From contig CAZNIS010000004.1 of NCBI GenBank assembly GCA_964573105.1, forward strand, positions 62,001 to 126,000: a stretch of 64,000 nucleotides of DNA. The letters are read 5' to 3'. The translations under genes and the position numbers were made by a program. The stretch is from CAKZSB01 sp964573105 (GTDB lineage Bacteria; Pseudomonadota; Gammaproteobacteria; Granulosicoccales; Granulosicoccaceae). The stretch's first letter is position 1. Each line of letters opens with the position of its first letter. This document shows, piece by piece, positions 35,413 through 45,762 of this stretch. The notes under the pieces were generated by a model that searched no databases, was not told where the DNA came from, and saw nothing but the letters and a program-made list of their open reading frames with translations.

Positions 35413-36450
35413 CTATACGTCGATACGGCACTGCTGTCGATCAGACTCATAGGCCGCCTCGCAGGCGCGCATCACCTCAAGGTACGAAGAGACTTCGTTT
35501 TCATAGTGGCCATCGCCCCTGAATGCTGCCAGCGCGCTGCGATTGAGATAGTCGACACAACCCCCGCCAAAGGAAGACGTATCGACCGGCAATTCAATCG
35601 GCAACAGAATCTCATCGTTGCCGCCGAAGGCGCGAAACCGAAGCTCACCGCGACCGTTTAGCCGAACCGATCCACCCTCGCCTTCCAGCAGCATTTCCCC
35701 CATCGTCAGACGGTGATTGTCGGCAACGTGATCACTCAGTCGATTGCCGTCAAACACCGACACAGCGCCCCCGTTGTGCTGCAAAATCATCAGACCGGCA
35801 TCCTCGCCGGCAATCACTGGATTGAGTCGCCGCAGTTGGGCATAGACCGATTCGATATCACCGAGCAGCCAGCGAAAAAGATCAATGAAATGCACCGCCG
35901 TCTCGTGAATCAGCAAGCGCGGCATCTGTTGAAAAAAAGGCTGGCGCGCGAGATATGCGTCGGGCCCGCGACCATCGCCGGGCCGCAAGTCGAAACGACA
36001 CTGATAGATCTGGCCCATTTTGCCGCTCTCCAGAAACTGTTTGAGCGCGCGGTGCCACGGCTGAAAGCGAAAGTTCTCGTGAATGATGATTCGGGTGTCG
36101 GCCTCTTGCGCAAGCTGCGCCGTAGTCTGCGCCTCTTGCACCGACGTACAAAACGGCTTCTGGCAAATCACTAAACGCCCGGCGCGCGCCACTTTGGCGA
36201 TCAGTGCAGCATGCGCCGCCGGTGGCGCGACAATGTCGATAATGTCGGCGTTGGTCTGTTCCAGCAGACTGTCGATATCGGCATAGCCCGGTGCATCACA
36301 ATGTTGCTGTGCGGCATTGCGTGCGTGGGTGTCGGGATCGCAGACGGCAACCAGTCTCGCATCCGGGTTGGCAGCCCACGAGCGCAGATGAAACTGGCTA
36401 AAATAACCCAGCCCGACAACCGCAACAGACGTGGCGGCGGAATCACTCAT
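35413..36450 (-). CDS. Gfo/Idh/MocA-family oxidoreductase
   Basis: A 345-aa NAD(P)-dependent dehydrogenase. The N-terminal Rossmann fold shows VAVVGLGYFSQFHLRSWA, and ICQKPFCTSVQEAQ gives the EKP-type catalytic Lys in the form QKP. Later comes LLIHETAVHFIDLFRWLLGD, with the HxxxH-like active-site pair. Substrates in this family are sugars, inositols or their derivatives. Its ATG overlaps the TGA of the isopropylmalate-dehydrogenase-like gene (ATGA), which argues for a shared hydroxy-acid or sugar-acid pathway. Confidence 0.88.
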   Translation of the reverse strand: MSDSAATSVAVVGLGYFSQFHLRSWAANPDARLVAVCDPDTHARNAAQQHCDAPGYADIDSLLEQTNADIIDIVAPPAAHAALIAKVARAGRLVICQKPFCTSVQEAQTTAQLAQEADTRIIIHENFRFQPWHRALKQFLESGKMGQIYQCRFDLRPGDGRGPDAYLARQPFFQQMPRLLIHETAVHFIDLFRWLLGDIESVYAQLRRLNPVIAGEDAGLMILQHNGGAVSVFDGNRLSDHVADNHRLTMGEMLLEGEGGSVRLNGRGELRFRAFGGNDEILLPIELPVDTSSFGGGCVDYLNRSALAAFRGDGHYENEVSSYLEVMRACEAAYESDRQQCRIDV

Positions 36451-37547
36451 TGCGCATTGACCTGCGAAATCACTTCTGCCGTCACCGCCCGGGTACCCAT
36501 ATCGCCACCAAATTCGCAGGGTCGGATACGGTTTTGCTCAAAGCCGTTCTGAACCGCCTGCTCGATCAGCCTGGCCGCCTCGGCGAGTTTGTCGCTCGCG
36601 CCTTTTTCATGCAAATAATCGAGCATTAGCGCACCACTCAAGATGGCGGCCAGCGGGTTTGCCAGATCCTTGCCCATAATGTCGGGCGCGCTGCCGTGCG
36701 CCGGCTGAAACAAACCGTGTTGATCGCCGATCTCGGCGCAGGCGGCCATGCCCATGCCACCTACCAGCCCACCGGCGAGATCCGACAGAATATCGCCGAA
36801 CATGTTCTCCATCACCAGCACATCAAAGTCCCACGGGCGACGGATCAAATCGAGCGCCTGCGCATCGACATAGCTGTAGCTGGTGTCGATATCGCTGTGA
36901 CGCGCTGCGACTTCATCAAAGATCTTCCTGAAAAAAGCCATCGAGTTGAAGACGTTGGCCTTGTCTACGCAGGTCAGCATGCCGGCGCTGCCGCGCTCTT
37001 TGCGCTTGCGCGCCAGGCGAAAGCCAAAGTCGTGCAATTTCTCGGTGGTGGCGCGTGTGATTCTAAGCGTGTCGCGCACTTCCTCATCGCCGATAATTTC
37101 ACTGCGATTGTGCACCGAGGCCGAGTAAAACAAGCCTTCAGTGGATTCTCGCAACACGACGAAATCGATGTTGGCGGCGCGCGCATCGGCCAGCCGTTGC
37201 GGGGCGTTCGGGTAGGCTTTGACCGGCCGAATACCGGCGTAGAGTTGATAGATTTCACGCAATCGCAGATGCGGTGAGATTTCAGTGCCGTCTTTGGCAC
37301 GAATAGACGGCAGCCCGATGGCGCCCAGAAAGATCGCATCGCAGCGACCGGCTGCCACCTCACCATCCGGCTCGATGTCATTGCCGGTCTCCTGGTAATA
37401 CCCGGCACCGGCGTGAATCTCGCGGGTCGCGAGTGTACCGGCTGCGGTCTTCTTCATCGCCGCTTCTACGACGGCCATGGTGGCGTCGCTGACGTCCACT
37501 CCAATACCGTCACCTTTGATCAGCGCTATCTGTGCCGCCTGTTGCAA
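36447..37547 (-). CDS. Isocitrate/isopropylmalate/tartrate dehydrogenase family
   Basis: A 366-aa metal-dependent oxidative decarboxylase: LIKGDGIGVDVSDATM at the start, SIRAKDG and HLRLREIYQLYAGIRPV (arginines for the malate part), VVLRESTEGLFYSA, VDKANVF (catalytic Lys), ENMFGDILSDLAGGLVGG and HGSAPDI (cofactor site). It is most like tartrate/isopropylmalate dehydrogenases and has no leu neighbours. The start is TTG at 37547 with AGGGAG nine bases before. A frame open to 37730 would add 61 unconserved residues. It is divergent from the SDR at 37731, sharing ~180 bp of promoter DNA. Confidence 0.85.
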   Translation of the reverse strand: MQQAAQIALIKGDGIGVDVSDATMAVVEAAMKKTAAGTLATREIHAGAGYYQETGNDIEPDGEVAAGRCDAIFLGAIGLPSIRAKDGTEISPHLRLREIYQLYAGIRPVKAYPNAPQRLADARAANIDFVVLRESTEGLFYSASVHNRSEIIGDEEVRDTLRITRATTEKLHDFGFRLARKRKERGSAGMLTCVDKANVFNSMAFFRKIFDEVAARHSDIDTSYSYVDAQALDLIRRPWDFDVLVMENMFGDILSDLAGGLVGGMGMAACAEIGDQHGLFQPAHGSAPDIMGKDLANPLAAILSGALMLDYLHEKGASDKLAEAARLIEQAVQNGFEQNRIRPCEFGGDMGTRAVTAEVISQVNAQ

Positions 37548-37730
37548 TGTGCCAAGCTCCCTAATGGTTGATGAATGGCTCGAACCCGTGCAGGCCGGTT
37601 GCCGTGTAAGACACTTGTCGTCAGTGTGCAGTGGCGTATTATCACGGCAGCGGCAGGCATTATTCCACCGCTCTTTGAACAACGCTTGCCACCTGGCCCG
37701 CCAACAACCCTGCCGCAATCGAGGAAACAC

Positions 37731-38498
37731 ATGTACAAGCCCTTTGATCTGACCGGACGCAAGGCCCTGATCACCGGTGGCAACGGCGGTATCGGTCTCG
37801 GCATGGCACAGGCGCTGTTACAGGCCGGCGCCGACGTGGCGATTTGGGGCTCCAACCCCGACAAGACCGATCGCGCGGTCGAGCAACTGGCGGCCGAGGG
37901 TGGGAACGTATCGGGCTTCAGCTGCGATGTCGGTGACGAGCAGATGGTCCAGCAGGTGATGGAAGAAACACTGGCGACACTCGGCGGACTAGATGCGTGC
38001 TTTGCCAACGCCGGTGTCTCCTCGCTGCCAACCCCGATCGCCGACATGACGGCCGATGAATTTCGCCGCGTACAGCGGGTCAATGTAGACGGGGTGTTCT
38101 ATACCTTTCGCGCCGCCACCATTGCCATGCAGCAGGCCGGCAACGGCGGATCACTGGTCGCCACCGCCAGCACTGCCGCCATCGAGGGGGCAGCGCGCAA
38201 CAGTCACTACGGTGCGTCAAAAGGGGCCATAACCTCCTATGTGCGCGCGCTGGCCGTGGAACTTGCGCGCTATCGCATTCGCGTGAACTCCATTCTGCCC
38301 GGCTGGATTACCACCGACATGACCGCGAGGGCGATGGCCGATGAGCGCTTCAGCAGCAATGTGATGCCGCGAATTCCCGCGCGCCGCTGGGGCACTATCG
38401 AGGATTTCGGTGGCATCGCCGTCTATCTGATGAGCGATGCATCGTCCTACACCACGGGCGAACAGTTCGTCATCGACGGCGGCTACACAAAATTTTAA
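37731..38498 (+). CDS. SDR-family oxidoreductase
   Basis: A 255-aa classical short-chain dehydrogenase. TGGNGGIGLGMAQ binds the cofactor; NAGVSSLPTP, TASTAAIEGAARN and YGASKGAITS provide the active site, and YTTGEQFVIDGGY closes the protein. WGSNPDK after beta-2 suggests NADP. GAGGAAACAC directly precedes the ATG. The amidase follows 37 bp later on the same strand. Confidence 0.9.
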   Translation: MYKPFDLTGRKALITGGNGGIGLGMAQALLQAGADVAIWGSNPDKTDRAVEQLAAEGGNVSGFSCDVGDEQMVQQVMEETLATLGGLDACFANAGVSSLPTPIADMTADEFRRVQRVNVDGVFYTFRAATIAMQQAGNGGSLVATASTAAIEGAARNSHYGASKGAITSYVRALAVELARYRIRVNSILPGWITTDMTARAMADERFSSNVMPRIPARRWGTIEDFGGIAVYLMSDASSYTTGEQFVIDGGYTKF

Positions 38499-38535
38499 TC
38501 CGGCTCAACATCACTACCGCCTGACAGCCATCGCG

Positions 38536-39939
38536 ATGAGCAAGCCGCTCTACGCCATGAGCGCCACGGCACTAGCCGCCGCCATCCGGCGGCGCGAGGT
38601 GTCGAGCCGCGAGGTGATCGACGCCCACCTCGCGCGCATCGAGGCCATCAACCCCAGGCTCAATGCGCTGCCGGTAGTGATGGCGGAAGAGGCGCAGGAA
38701 CTGGCCGACGCCGCCGATGCGGCGCTTGCACGCGGCACATTGCACGGCCCGTTACACGGTGTGCCTATCACGGTAAAAGAGAACATCGATGTCGCGGGCA
38801 CCGCGACCACGCGCGGTGTGATTGCCTACCGGGATGCGGTTGCCACGCAGGATGCGCCGGTAATAGGCCATCTTAAACAGGCCGGCGCGATCGTGATCGC
38901 ACGCAGCAATATGCCTGACTTTGGCATGCGCTGGCACACCGACAACGCCCTGCATGGGGCGACCTTAAACCCGTGGCATTCGCAGTACACACCCGGCGGC
39001 TCCAGCGGCGGTGAGGCAGCGGCCATTGCCACCGGTATGTCACCGCTGGGCATCGGTAACGATATGGGTGGATCGACGCGCCAGCCGGCGATCAACTGCG
39101 GCATCTACGGGCTGCGCCCGACTACCGGCCGGGTGTCGCGGGTGATGAGCAGTGCCAACGACGAGGCACCGATGTTCTACGAACAGATCGCCTGCGTGAA
39201 TGGCCCAATGGCGCGCAGCGTCGAGGATCTGCAACTGGCGCTGTCGATCATGCAGCAGCCCGACCCGCGCGACCCGATCTGGCAGCCGGCCACCAGACCT
39301 GCCGCCTGCAGCGTCGATAACCGCATTGGACTGATCACGCAACTCGATGACGACCCTGTCTCACCGGCAGTCGCTCGCGCGCTCCAGACAGCCGCCGATG
39401 CATTGCGCGCGGCGGGTCATAAGGTTGAGGAGATTCAGGCGCCAATGCTGCGCGAGGCCGACGACATCATTCAGCGCCTGGCGCAGTTTGAGGTGACAGA
39501 CTACCTGGAAGACATGCAGTCCATGCTAAGCCCGGACGCACGAACATTTCTAAGTGCTGCACTTACGGAGCGTACCGTCGATGGTGCAAGCTATCGCGAC
39601 GCGATTGCACAGCGCTACGTGGTGGCGCGGCGCTGGCGCGAACTGATGGAATCATTTCCACTGATATTGGGGCCAGTGTCAACCATGGAGCCTTTCGCGG
39701 TCGGCGCCGACACAGCGCAAAAAGCGGATATTCAGCAGATCATCCGATCGTTTCGACTGACCGAGCTGTGCAACCTGTTGGGCTTAGCTGCCATCGCACT
39801 GCCGGTGACGATCGAAAATCAACTGCCACAGGGCGTGCAACTGATTGCCCGGCCATTTGATGAGTTGCGTTGTTTCAAGGCTGCGATGGTGGTTGAAAAA
39901 AGTGCCGAAGTCACCTCGCCAATCGAGCCGCTGTGCTAA
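38536..39939 (+). CDS. Amidase
   Basis: A 467-aa amidase-signature enzyme. The Ser-cisSer-Lys triad is visible: Lys in PITVKENIDVAG, cis-Ser in TPGGSSGGEAAAIA and nucleophile Ser in NDMGGSTRQPA. The family hydrolyses amides of many kinds. There is no gatB or gatC, so this is not the tRNA amidotransferase subunit. Codons before the ATG at 38536 remain open, but they overlap the SDR end and carry no conserved residues. Confidence 0.9.
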   Translation: MSKPLYAMSATALAAAIRRREVSSREVIDAHLARIEAINPRLNALPVVMAEEAQELADAADAALARGTLHGPLHGVPITVKENIDVAGTATTRGVIAYRDAVATQDAPVIGHLKQAGAIVIARSNMPDFGMRWHTDNALHGATLNPWHSQYTPGGSSGGEAAAIATGMSPLGIGNDMGGSTRQPAINCGIYGLRPTTGRVSRVMSSANDEAPMFYEQIACVNGPMARSVEDLQLALSIMQQPDPRDPIWQPATRPAACSVDNRIGLITQLDDDPVSPAVARALQTAADALRAAGHKVEEIQAPMLREADDIIQRLAQFEVTDYLEDMQSMLSPDARTFLSAALTERTVDGASYRDAIAQRYVVARRWRELMESFPLILGPVSTMEPFAVGADTAQKADIQQIIRSFRLTELCNLLGLAAIALPVTIENQLPQGVQLIARPFDELRCFKAAMVVEKSAEVTSPIEPLC

Positions 39940-39959
39940 TCGTGCGGCACTCGCGCAAG

Positions 39960-40889
39960 CTACATCTCGGTGGTTGCAAAATACTGCTGCAGTTCATCAA
40001 CAAACATTTTGACTTTGGCCGGCGCGCGCCGGCCACCGGGATAGACCGCATAGACTGCCACATCGCCATCTGATGGCGCGGCGATGTAGTCATCCAAAAG
40101 CGGCACCAGTGACCCCTCTTCGACCCGATCGGCGACGATCCAGTCGACCAGCAGAATAATACCGAGCCCGGCCATTGCCGCCCGCACCAGCACATCGGAC
40201 GAATTGGCCTTGATTGCGCCACTAACCAGAATCTCGTGTAGACCATCCGCTCCCTGAAAGCGCCAGATCTTGGCGCCGGCCCGCCACAGTGAAGACACTT
40301 GCTCAAACTCGAAGGTCAGGCAGTTGTGGCTTTGCAGATCTTCCGGGTGTAGCGGTTGACCAAACCGTTCAATGTATGCCGGGCTGGCATAGACACGCCG
40401 GTTGATCGGTGCCAGCTTGCGCGCCACCAGCGTCGATGAATCATCGAGCGTGGCGATTCGCACGGCGACATCGATCCCGCCACCGATGATATCGACGATG
40501 CTGTCGGACAACTGCACCTCGGCTGTGACCTCTGGCCAGCGCTGAAGATAACGGGCCAGAGTCGGCACCACATGCAGCCGCCCCAGCACCGTCGGTGCGC
40601 TGATCCGCAATACGCCAGCCGGTGACTGATCAAAGTCGCGCACCGCCTGACCAGCCTCCGCAAGGTCCGCCAGTATGCGCTGCGCGCGGGTGTTGAAAAT
40701 CTCGCCGGCCTCGGTCAGCGACAGTGTGCGCGTGGTGCGAATGAACAGCATCGCCTGCAGCTCTTGCTCCAGTTGCGTGATCTGCCGCGATACCGACGAG
40801 GCGGCCAGCCCAAGCTTGCGGGCTGCCGTGGAAAAGCTGCCAGCCTCGACGACGGCGACGAATATCTGCAGCGAGCTGGTAGAGATCAT
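39960..40889 (-). CDS. LysR-family regulator
   Basis: A 309-aa LysR regulator of the DsdC/CrgA-like group: helix-turn-helix SLQIFVAVVEAGSFSTAARK, then LAASSVSRQITQLEQEL and LSLTEAGEIF, with a substrate-binding domain containing RISAPTVLGRLHVVPTLA. The ATG at 40889 gives the usual family start (MISTSSLQIFV); an upstream ATG adds ten unconserved residues. It is convergent with the amidase and divergent from the small gene at 41000, which is the obvious candidate target. Confidence 0.88.
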   Translation of the reverse strand: MISTSSLQIFVAVVEAGSFSTAARKLGLAASSVSRQITQLEQELQAMLFIRTTRTLSLTEAGEIFNTRAQRILADLAEAGQAVRDFDQSPAGVLRISAPTVLGRLHVVPTLARYLQRWPEVTAEVQLSDSIVDIIGGGIDVAVRIATLDDSSTLVARKLAPINRRVYASPAYIERFGQPLHPEDLQSHNCLTFEFEQVSSLWRAGAKIWRFQGADGLHEILVSGAIKANSSDVLVRAAMAGLGIILLVDWIVADRVEEGSLVPLLDDYIAAPSDGDVAVYAVYPGGRRAPAKVKMFVDELQQYFATTEM

Positions 40890-40999
40890 TATTGCGTTTG
40901 ATGCAAAGGTGTTTCGCACAATAGCAGATTTATAGGCACGGGCCGCAAGCCTATATTGATCTCAAGCCAAACGGCACCACCCCCAAAAGGAGAATTTCA

Positions 41000-41194
41000 A
41001 TGCGCCATTCAATCAACGATCAACTGTCTCTGGAAACACTGGACGCGGCTATCTATCCCACGCGTGGCAGCATCGAAGCGGTTCGCTCGGCTGCCATCCG
41101 GGAAATGTGGCAGTCCCTCGGCCATGCGCTGACAAGCGCCTGGGGCCGCCGTCCACAGCGTGCTCCCCTGACCCCGCAAGCCGCGGCTGCCTGA
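41000..41194 (+). CDS. Small protein of unknown function (64 aa)
   Basis: A 64-aa protein starting MRHSINDQLSLETLDAAIYP and ending in an Ala-rich tail. It is basic in the second half (SAWGRRPQRAP), with one amphipathic helix (EAVRSAAIREMWQSLGHAL) and no signal peptide. AAAAGGAGA with ideal spacing precedes the ATG and a strong terminator follows, so it is very probably expressed as a single-gene unit. The helix recalls DUF1127-type proteins, but the diagnostic end is missing. Confidence 0.7.
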   Translation: MRHSINDQLSLETLDAAIYPTRGSIEAVRSAAIREMWQSLGHALTSAWGRRPQRAPLTPQAAAA

Positions 41195-41217
41195 TGGCAG
41201 CATCATCGCTGCAAACG

Positions 41218-41245
41218 AAAAAGGGGCCATTGCGGCCCCTTTTTC
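41218..41245 (+). terminator. Bidirectional intrinsic terminator
   Basis: GGGGCC-ATTGC-GGCCCC with A5 before and T5 after, 24 bp beyond the small-protein stop; it also serves the convergent LruC gene. Confidence 0.93.
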
Positions 41246-41264
41246 CACATCTGTCAGGCAACGA

Positions 41265-43366
41265 CTAACGAGTCGCGCTACCCGTCACGAACGTCAGATC
41301 CGGTGCATCAGCAGGGCGTCTGTACCAGTCTCTGGCCTCCTCGCCACCGCTTTGCACCCAGTCGATAAACGCGGGGTACGCGCGGCTGATATCGATAAAT
41401 TCAGCCGGGTAGTCGATCGGAAACGGTACGTCGATCATCCACGGCAGATTGCTGTTGTTAATGTAGAAGGTGTCAACGCCATTAGATGCATCATCCCCAG
41501 CACCGAACAGTGACAGGTCCTGACCGCTGGTTGGTCTGTGGTGCGGCAGATGGATCTCGATGTCGCGTACGCTGCCGTTGTCGCGATAGATCTCACCTCC
41601 AAGGGCATTCAGGCGCGTGTAGCCCGCCAGATCCGGCCCCACTTTGTGGGCGTACAGATACGGATTGTACGGCGCTGCACCCAGTGCCGAACGCTCGACC
41701 GGATTGGCAAACGTCAACTGAAAATCGAAACTGCTGACATCGCTGGAATCGCAACCCGGCAGGGTGTGAAAGGTCCAGCACTCTGCACTGCCGCCCTGCC
41801 AGGTGTGTGCCCAGGCATCGTCGAATATCGAGTAATTAAGATAGACCGCATCGGCGATCGGATCGATTGATTCGCCATTCAGGGTGACGGACTCGACGTT
41901 ATCGGCGAATACCGAGTCACCCAGTGAGACGGCAAAGCCATTGTGAAAGGCCGCGCCGCGCGCCTGCAACTGGTATTCGATTTCAACGTCTTTGATCTGT
42001 CCGCCGCTGTTCAGCACTTCGCGAACCCGATAGCGCACCACCATGTCGTTCATGTCGTAGTCACCCTGCAGCGGCCAGTTGTCTTCAGCCAGCAGTGTGC
42101 CCCACTCGTTCTCACCCGGATAGTACTGCTCGAAGGCGCGGCTTGCGTCGTTGTCGTCGATGTCGGTTGTGTCTGTCACGCCATCTTCATCAGCATCGAC
42201 GGCGGCATCATCGTTTGACAGCACCGGAATGCTCGCACTATTGGCCAGCGCATCGGCCGGCGAGACTTCAACCTGCACGATCAGATCGTTGTAGTCTTTA
42301 TCGCTGTAGCTGTAGTCGAGGCGAATATCCTCAAAACCCAGCCAGAACCGCCGCGTGTTTTGCGCCAGATCCACCTCTTCACCCAGCATCACAATGTGTT
42401 TGCGATCCGCTTCGTGGCTTTCGGGATTCAGATCAGACAAGGTATAGAAGTGATGGCCGTTGTAGCCTCGACCGCGACCCGAAGACCAGCCGTTGGCTGC
42501 GAGCCAGAAACCTAGACCGGCGTCGCCGTTTGCCGGATCGATCTCGCCCAGGAAAATACTCGCGCCAGAACGCAAACCGCCACCACTACCGGCCAGTGAG
42601 GTGTTCGGGAATAGCACTTTTGCGGTATCCACCTCGTCGTGGCTGGCCGGCGGATTGGCCGGATCGTAGGAGAAAAAACCAAACGTGTTGCGATAGCCCG
42701 CACCCTCGTGCAGAAAAGACACCATCACTTTGGCGGGGCGGGAGAATTCGAGATTGCTGCCAGAGGCATCGGCATTGAGAAAACGTGTTGCCGGTGTGCC
42801 GCCTTCCGGCAGCGCCTCACCAATCATTTTCAGCGTATCGCTCTGCACGCTGATGTTGCACAGATCACCAGCGACCATGGTCTCCATATCGCAGGCACCC
42901 GCTCTGCGTATGCCTTGAGGATGACCGTACCAGTAGTTGTAGCTGGTGAAAAACGGCTGCAGAAAGTAATCGCCTGATGCAGCGTTGCCAAGTACCTGGC
43001 GACGGGTTGAATCATTGGCCGGCACGGCATCGAGTGCCAGCACCGCCTCGTCGGTTTCCGGCCCGAATGTTCCGTTGGCCTGAAAACCATCCACCTCTTG
43101 GGTGATCGGCACATAGGCGACGGCCGCAACGCCCATCAATTGCGTCACCACATAGACGTAGCCCTTGGCCGCGACGTGACCGGGCAGCTGCAATTCACCG
43201 GTCGCACTGCCATCACTGGCAGAGACCGATTGTAAATACGGAGACAGTCCTTCCAGTTCCTCGGCGAACGGCTCGCGCATGTCTTCATCCAGCGCCGCAT
43301 CTACCGCAGCGTAAACGGCAAAGCCTACGCCGGCCGCTGGTTGCCCATCGATATCGAGCAGCTGCA
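41265..43366 (-). CDS. LruC/DUF4114 surface protein (5' end in gap)
   Basis: About 700 residues remain of a large secreted protein; the start is in the N run at 43367. One DUF4114 unit reads FWLGFEDIRLDYSYSDKDYN, then DLIVQVEV; the LruC-type unit reads NWPLQGDYDMNDMVVRYR. Both are metal-binding motifs of Asp-rich beta-sandwich surface proteins. Between them is a calcium-repeat-like VDADEDGVTDTTDIDDND. Cysteines occur in pairs (CDMETM/CNIS; CWTF/CDSS), consistent with export and disulfides. No CTERM signal is visible at the end. Function unknown; probably cell-surface or biofilm related. Confidence 0.82.
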
Positions 43367-43466
43367 NNNNNNNNNNNNNNNNNNNNNNNNNNNNNNNNNN
43401 NNNNNNNNNNNNNNNNNNNNNNNNNNNNNNNNNNNNNNNNNNNNNNNNNNNNNNNNNNNNNNNNNN
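43367..43466. other. Assembly gap (100 N)
   Basis: 100 undetermined bases that remove the N-terminus (with the expected signal peptide) of the LruC protein and the last ~35 residues or so of the D-2-hydroxyacid dehydrogenase. Confidence 0.99.
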
Positions 43467-44314
43467 CCGGGGTGATCCCACAGCGCATGGTCGGTCGGTA
43501 ACGGTTCGGTATCGAATACATCCAGCACAGCTCGCGCCGGGGTGCCGGCATCCAGTGCCGCCATCAGTGCCGATTCATCCACCAGTGCTCCTCGCGCCAC
43601 ATTGATCAGCAGTGAACCGGATTTCATCGCAGATAAAAACTGGTTGTCGACCATGCGATCGGTCTGTGGCGTGTGCGGGCAGGCCAGCACAACAACGTCT
43701 GAATGTGGCAACTCATCGATCAGCTGTGCTTGCGAGATCGTGCGATCGGCCAGTGGATCCTGCGTATCCGATTGTCGCACCGCTACGATTTGAGCATCGA
43801 ATGCTCTGGCTCGCTTCGCCACTGCTTTGCCGATGTGTCCAAAGCCTGCGATCAGCCATTGACTGCCGGCCAGCTCGGCAAAGCGCTGCATCTTCCAGGT
43901 CTTGCTATGCTGTTGGGACTGACGCTGCTGCATCCCCTGTGTGTGGAAAAGTGCATAGCCCAGTACGTACTCGGCAATCGGCAGCGCCTGCGCGCCACTT
44001 TTACTGATGCGAATGCCATGCTGTGACAGCATCTGGTACAGCGGATGGTCCAGGCCCGCGTTGAGCGTTTGTATCCACTGCATTGAGCTAAAGCTCGCCA
44101 GCGCCTCACAGTAGGGTTTCATGAGTTTGGCGCGCATCACGTCAAAGCTGACCCAGCCCGCCTGCGGTGCCACCTCGGCCGCACTGACTATGGAACCATT
44201 TCTTTGCAGACTGCCATCGACCTGCCACAGCACCGGTGTGACCTGCGGATAACGCTCGGTGATCTGTGCACCGACGCGCTGCCATGACTCGTCGAATATC
44301 AGTATTTCGCTCAT
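43467..44314 (-). CDS. D-2-hydroxyacid dehydrogenase (3' end in gap)
   Basis: The first ~282 residues of a D-isomer-specific NAD-dependent 2-hydroxyacid dehydrogenase. WLIAGFGHIGKAVAKRARAF is the cofactor loop, with Ala-Gly in place of the first Gly. LPHSDVVVLACPHTPQTDRM, LLINVARGALVDESAL (catalytic Arg) and VFDTEPLPTDHALWDHP (catalytic Glu) are present; the catalytic His should lie just inside the gap. It probably reduces glyoxylate or hydroxypyruvate. It lies 8 bp from the tyrS stop on the same strand. Confidence 0.87.
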
Positions 44315-44321
44315 GGCTTGA

Positions 44322-45572
44322 TCACACGGGCCTGATCAGCACGTGGCGCTTTTTGCCAAACGACAGTTTGACCACGCCATCCTGCAGCTGGCTGTCATCA
44401 ATGGTCATGCGCTCGTCGCTGACAGGCTGATCATTGACCTTGACCGCACCACCCTTGACGCTGCGCCGCGCCTCGCCATTACTGGCGGCAAGTCCACCCT
44501 GCACCATCAGGCTAAGCAGGCCGGTACCGGCTGACAGTTCCGCTGCGGCGATTTCGATCGACGGCAAATCTGCGGCTGTCTGCCCCTGCTCAAAGGTTTG
44601 TCTGGCTGTCTCCGCCGCCTGCTCTGCTGCGTCCCGGCCGTGCAGCATGGCGGTGACTTCGGTGGCGAGCACTTTTTTTGCCTCGTTCATCTCGACACCC
44701 TGCAGCGCGCCAAGCCGGGCAATTTCATCCAGTGGCAGTGCGGTGTAGAGCTTCAGGAATCGTTCGACATCGGCGTCTTCGGTGTTGCGCCAGAACTGCC
44801 AGAAATCGTAGGGGCTCAGCATATCGGCGTTTAACCACACAGCGCCACTGGCCGTCTTGCCCATCTTGGCGCCCGACGAGGTCGTCAGCAGCGGTGAGGT
44901 GAGTGCGAAAAGCTGCATGCCGTGCATACGTCTGCCCAGCTCAATACCGTTGACAATATTGCCCCACTGATCCGATCCACCCATCTGCAGCGAGCAGTCG
45001 CAGCGTTTGGCAAGCTCAACAAAATCGTAGGCCTGCAGAATCATGTAGTTGAATTCCAGAAACGACAGCGATTGCTCGCGATCCAGCCGCAGCTTGACCG
45101 AATCAAACGACAGCATGCGGTTGACTGAAAAGTGTCGCCCCACGTCGCGCAGAAATTCTACGTAGTTGATGTCCATCAACCAGTCGGCGTTATTGATCAT
45201 CAGCGCGTTGCCGCCCTGATCGGTAAAGTCGAGGTAGCTGCTAAACGCCTGCCTGATGCCCACCAGGTTGCTTTCAATGCCTTCGGCGGTGAGCATTTTT
45301 CGCGCTTCGTCCTTGAAAGACGGATCGCCGATCATCGAGGTGCCGCCACCCATCAATGCGATCGGCCGATGGCCGGTCTGCTGCATCCAGTAGAGCATCA
45401 TAATCTGGATCAGCGAGCCCGCGTGCAGACTGGTGGCGGTGGCGTCAAATCCGATATAACCGGTGACGGTTTGGCTTGCGAACAGCTTGTCGAGGCCGTC
45501 GTCATCGGACGTCTGATGAATAAATCCGCGCGCCGCAAGGGTCTGCAGAAAGTCTGATTTGAATGCGTTCAT
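44322..45572 (-). CDS. tyrS: Tyrosyl-tRNA synthetase
   Basis: A 416-aa class I tRNA synthetase that charges tRNA-Tyr. YIGFDATATSLHAGSLI carries the HIGH motif in the form HAGS, and SSGAKMGKTASGAVWLN is the KMSKS loop as KMGKT. YMILQAYDF and GGSDQWGNI form the tyrosine pocket. A C-terminal S4 RNA-binding domain (VQGGLAASNGEARRSVKGGA) completes it. The ATG at 45572 is the family-typical start (MNAFKSDFLQTLAARGFIHQ); 13 upstream codons are unconserved. This is the one housekeeping translation gene in the window. Confidence 0.95.
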   Translation of the reverse strand: MNAFKSDFLQTLAARGFIHQTSDDDGLDKLFASQTVTGYIGFDATATSLHAGSLIQIMMLYWMQQTGHRPIALMGGGTSMIGDPSFKDEARKMLTAEGIESNLVGIRQAFSSYLDFTDQGGNALMINNADWLMDINYVEFLRDVGRHFSVNRMLSFDSVKLRLDREQSLSFLEFNYMILQAYDFVELAKRCDCSLQMGGSDQWGNIVNGIELGRRMHGMQLFALTSPLLTTSSGAKMGKTASGAVWLNADMLSPYDFWQFWRNTEDADVERFLKLYTALPLDEIARLGALQGVEMNEAKKVLATEVTAMLHGRDAAEQAAETARQTFEQGQTAADLPSIEIAAAELSAGTGLLSLMVQGGLAASNGEARRSVKGGAVKVNDQPVSDERMTIDDSQLQDGVVKLSFGKKRHVLIRPV

Positions 45573-45762
45573 TGACAGTACTGGTGCTGAAACTAAAGAG
45601 CAGAGTGGCAACCGTGTTGCTACCGGAAAGCGGGCAAAGTCGTGCCTGGAACGCGCAATTATACCTGTTTCAACCGCTGTCTATCGCCCGTTGATCGCAG
45701 CGACAAATGCGCAGGGTGGTCCACCCCGGATCACCGTCAAGATGCTATGTCAACTATAACAA

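Noticed and set aside
36447..37547. leuB (leucine biosynthesis)
   Set aside because: No leuA, leuC or leuD nearby and the sequence fits tartrate-type relatives equally well, so no gene symbol was given.
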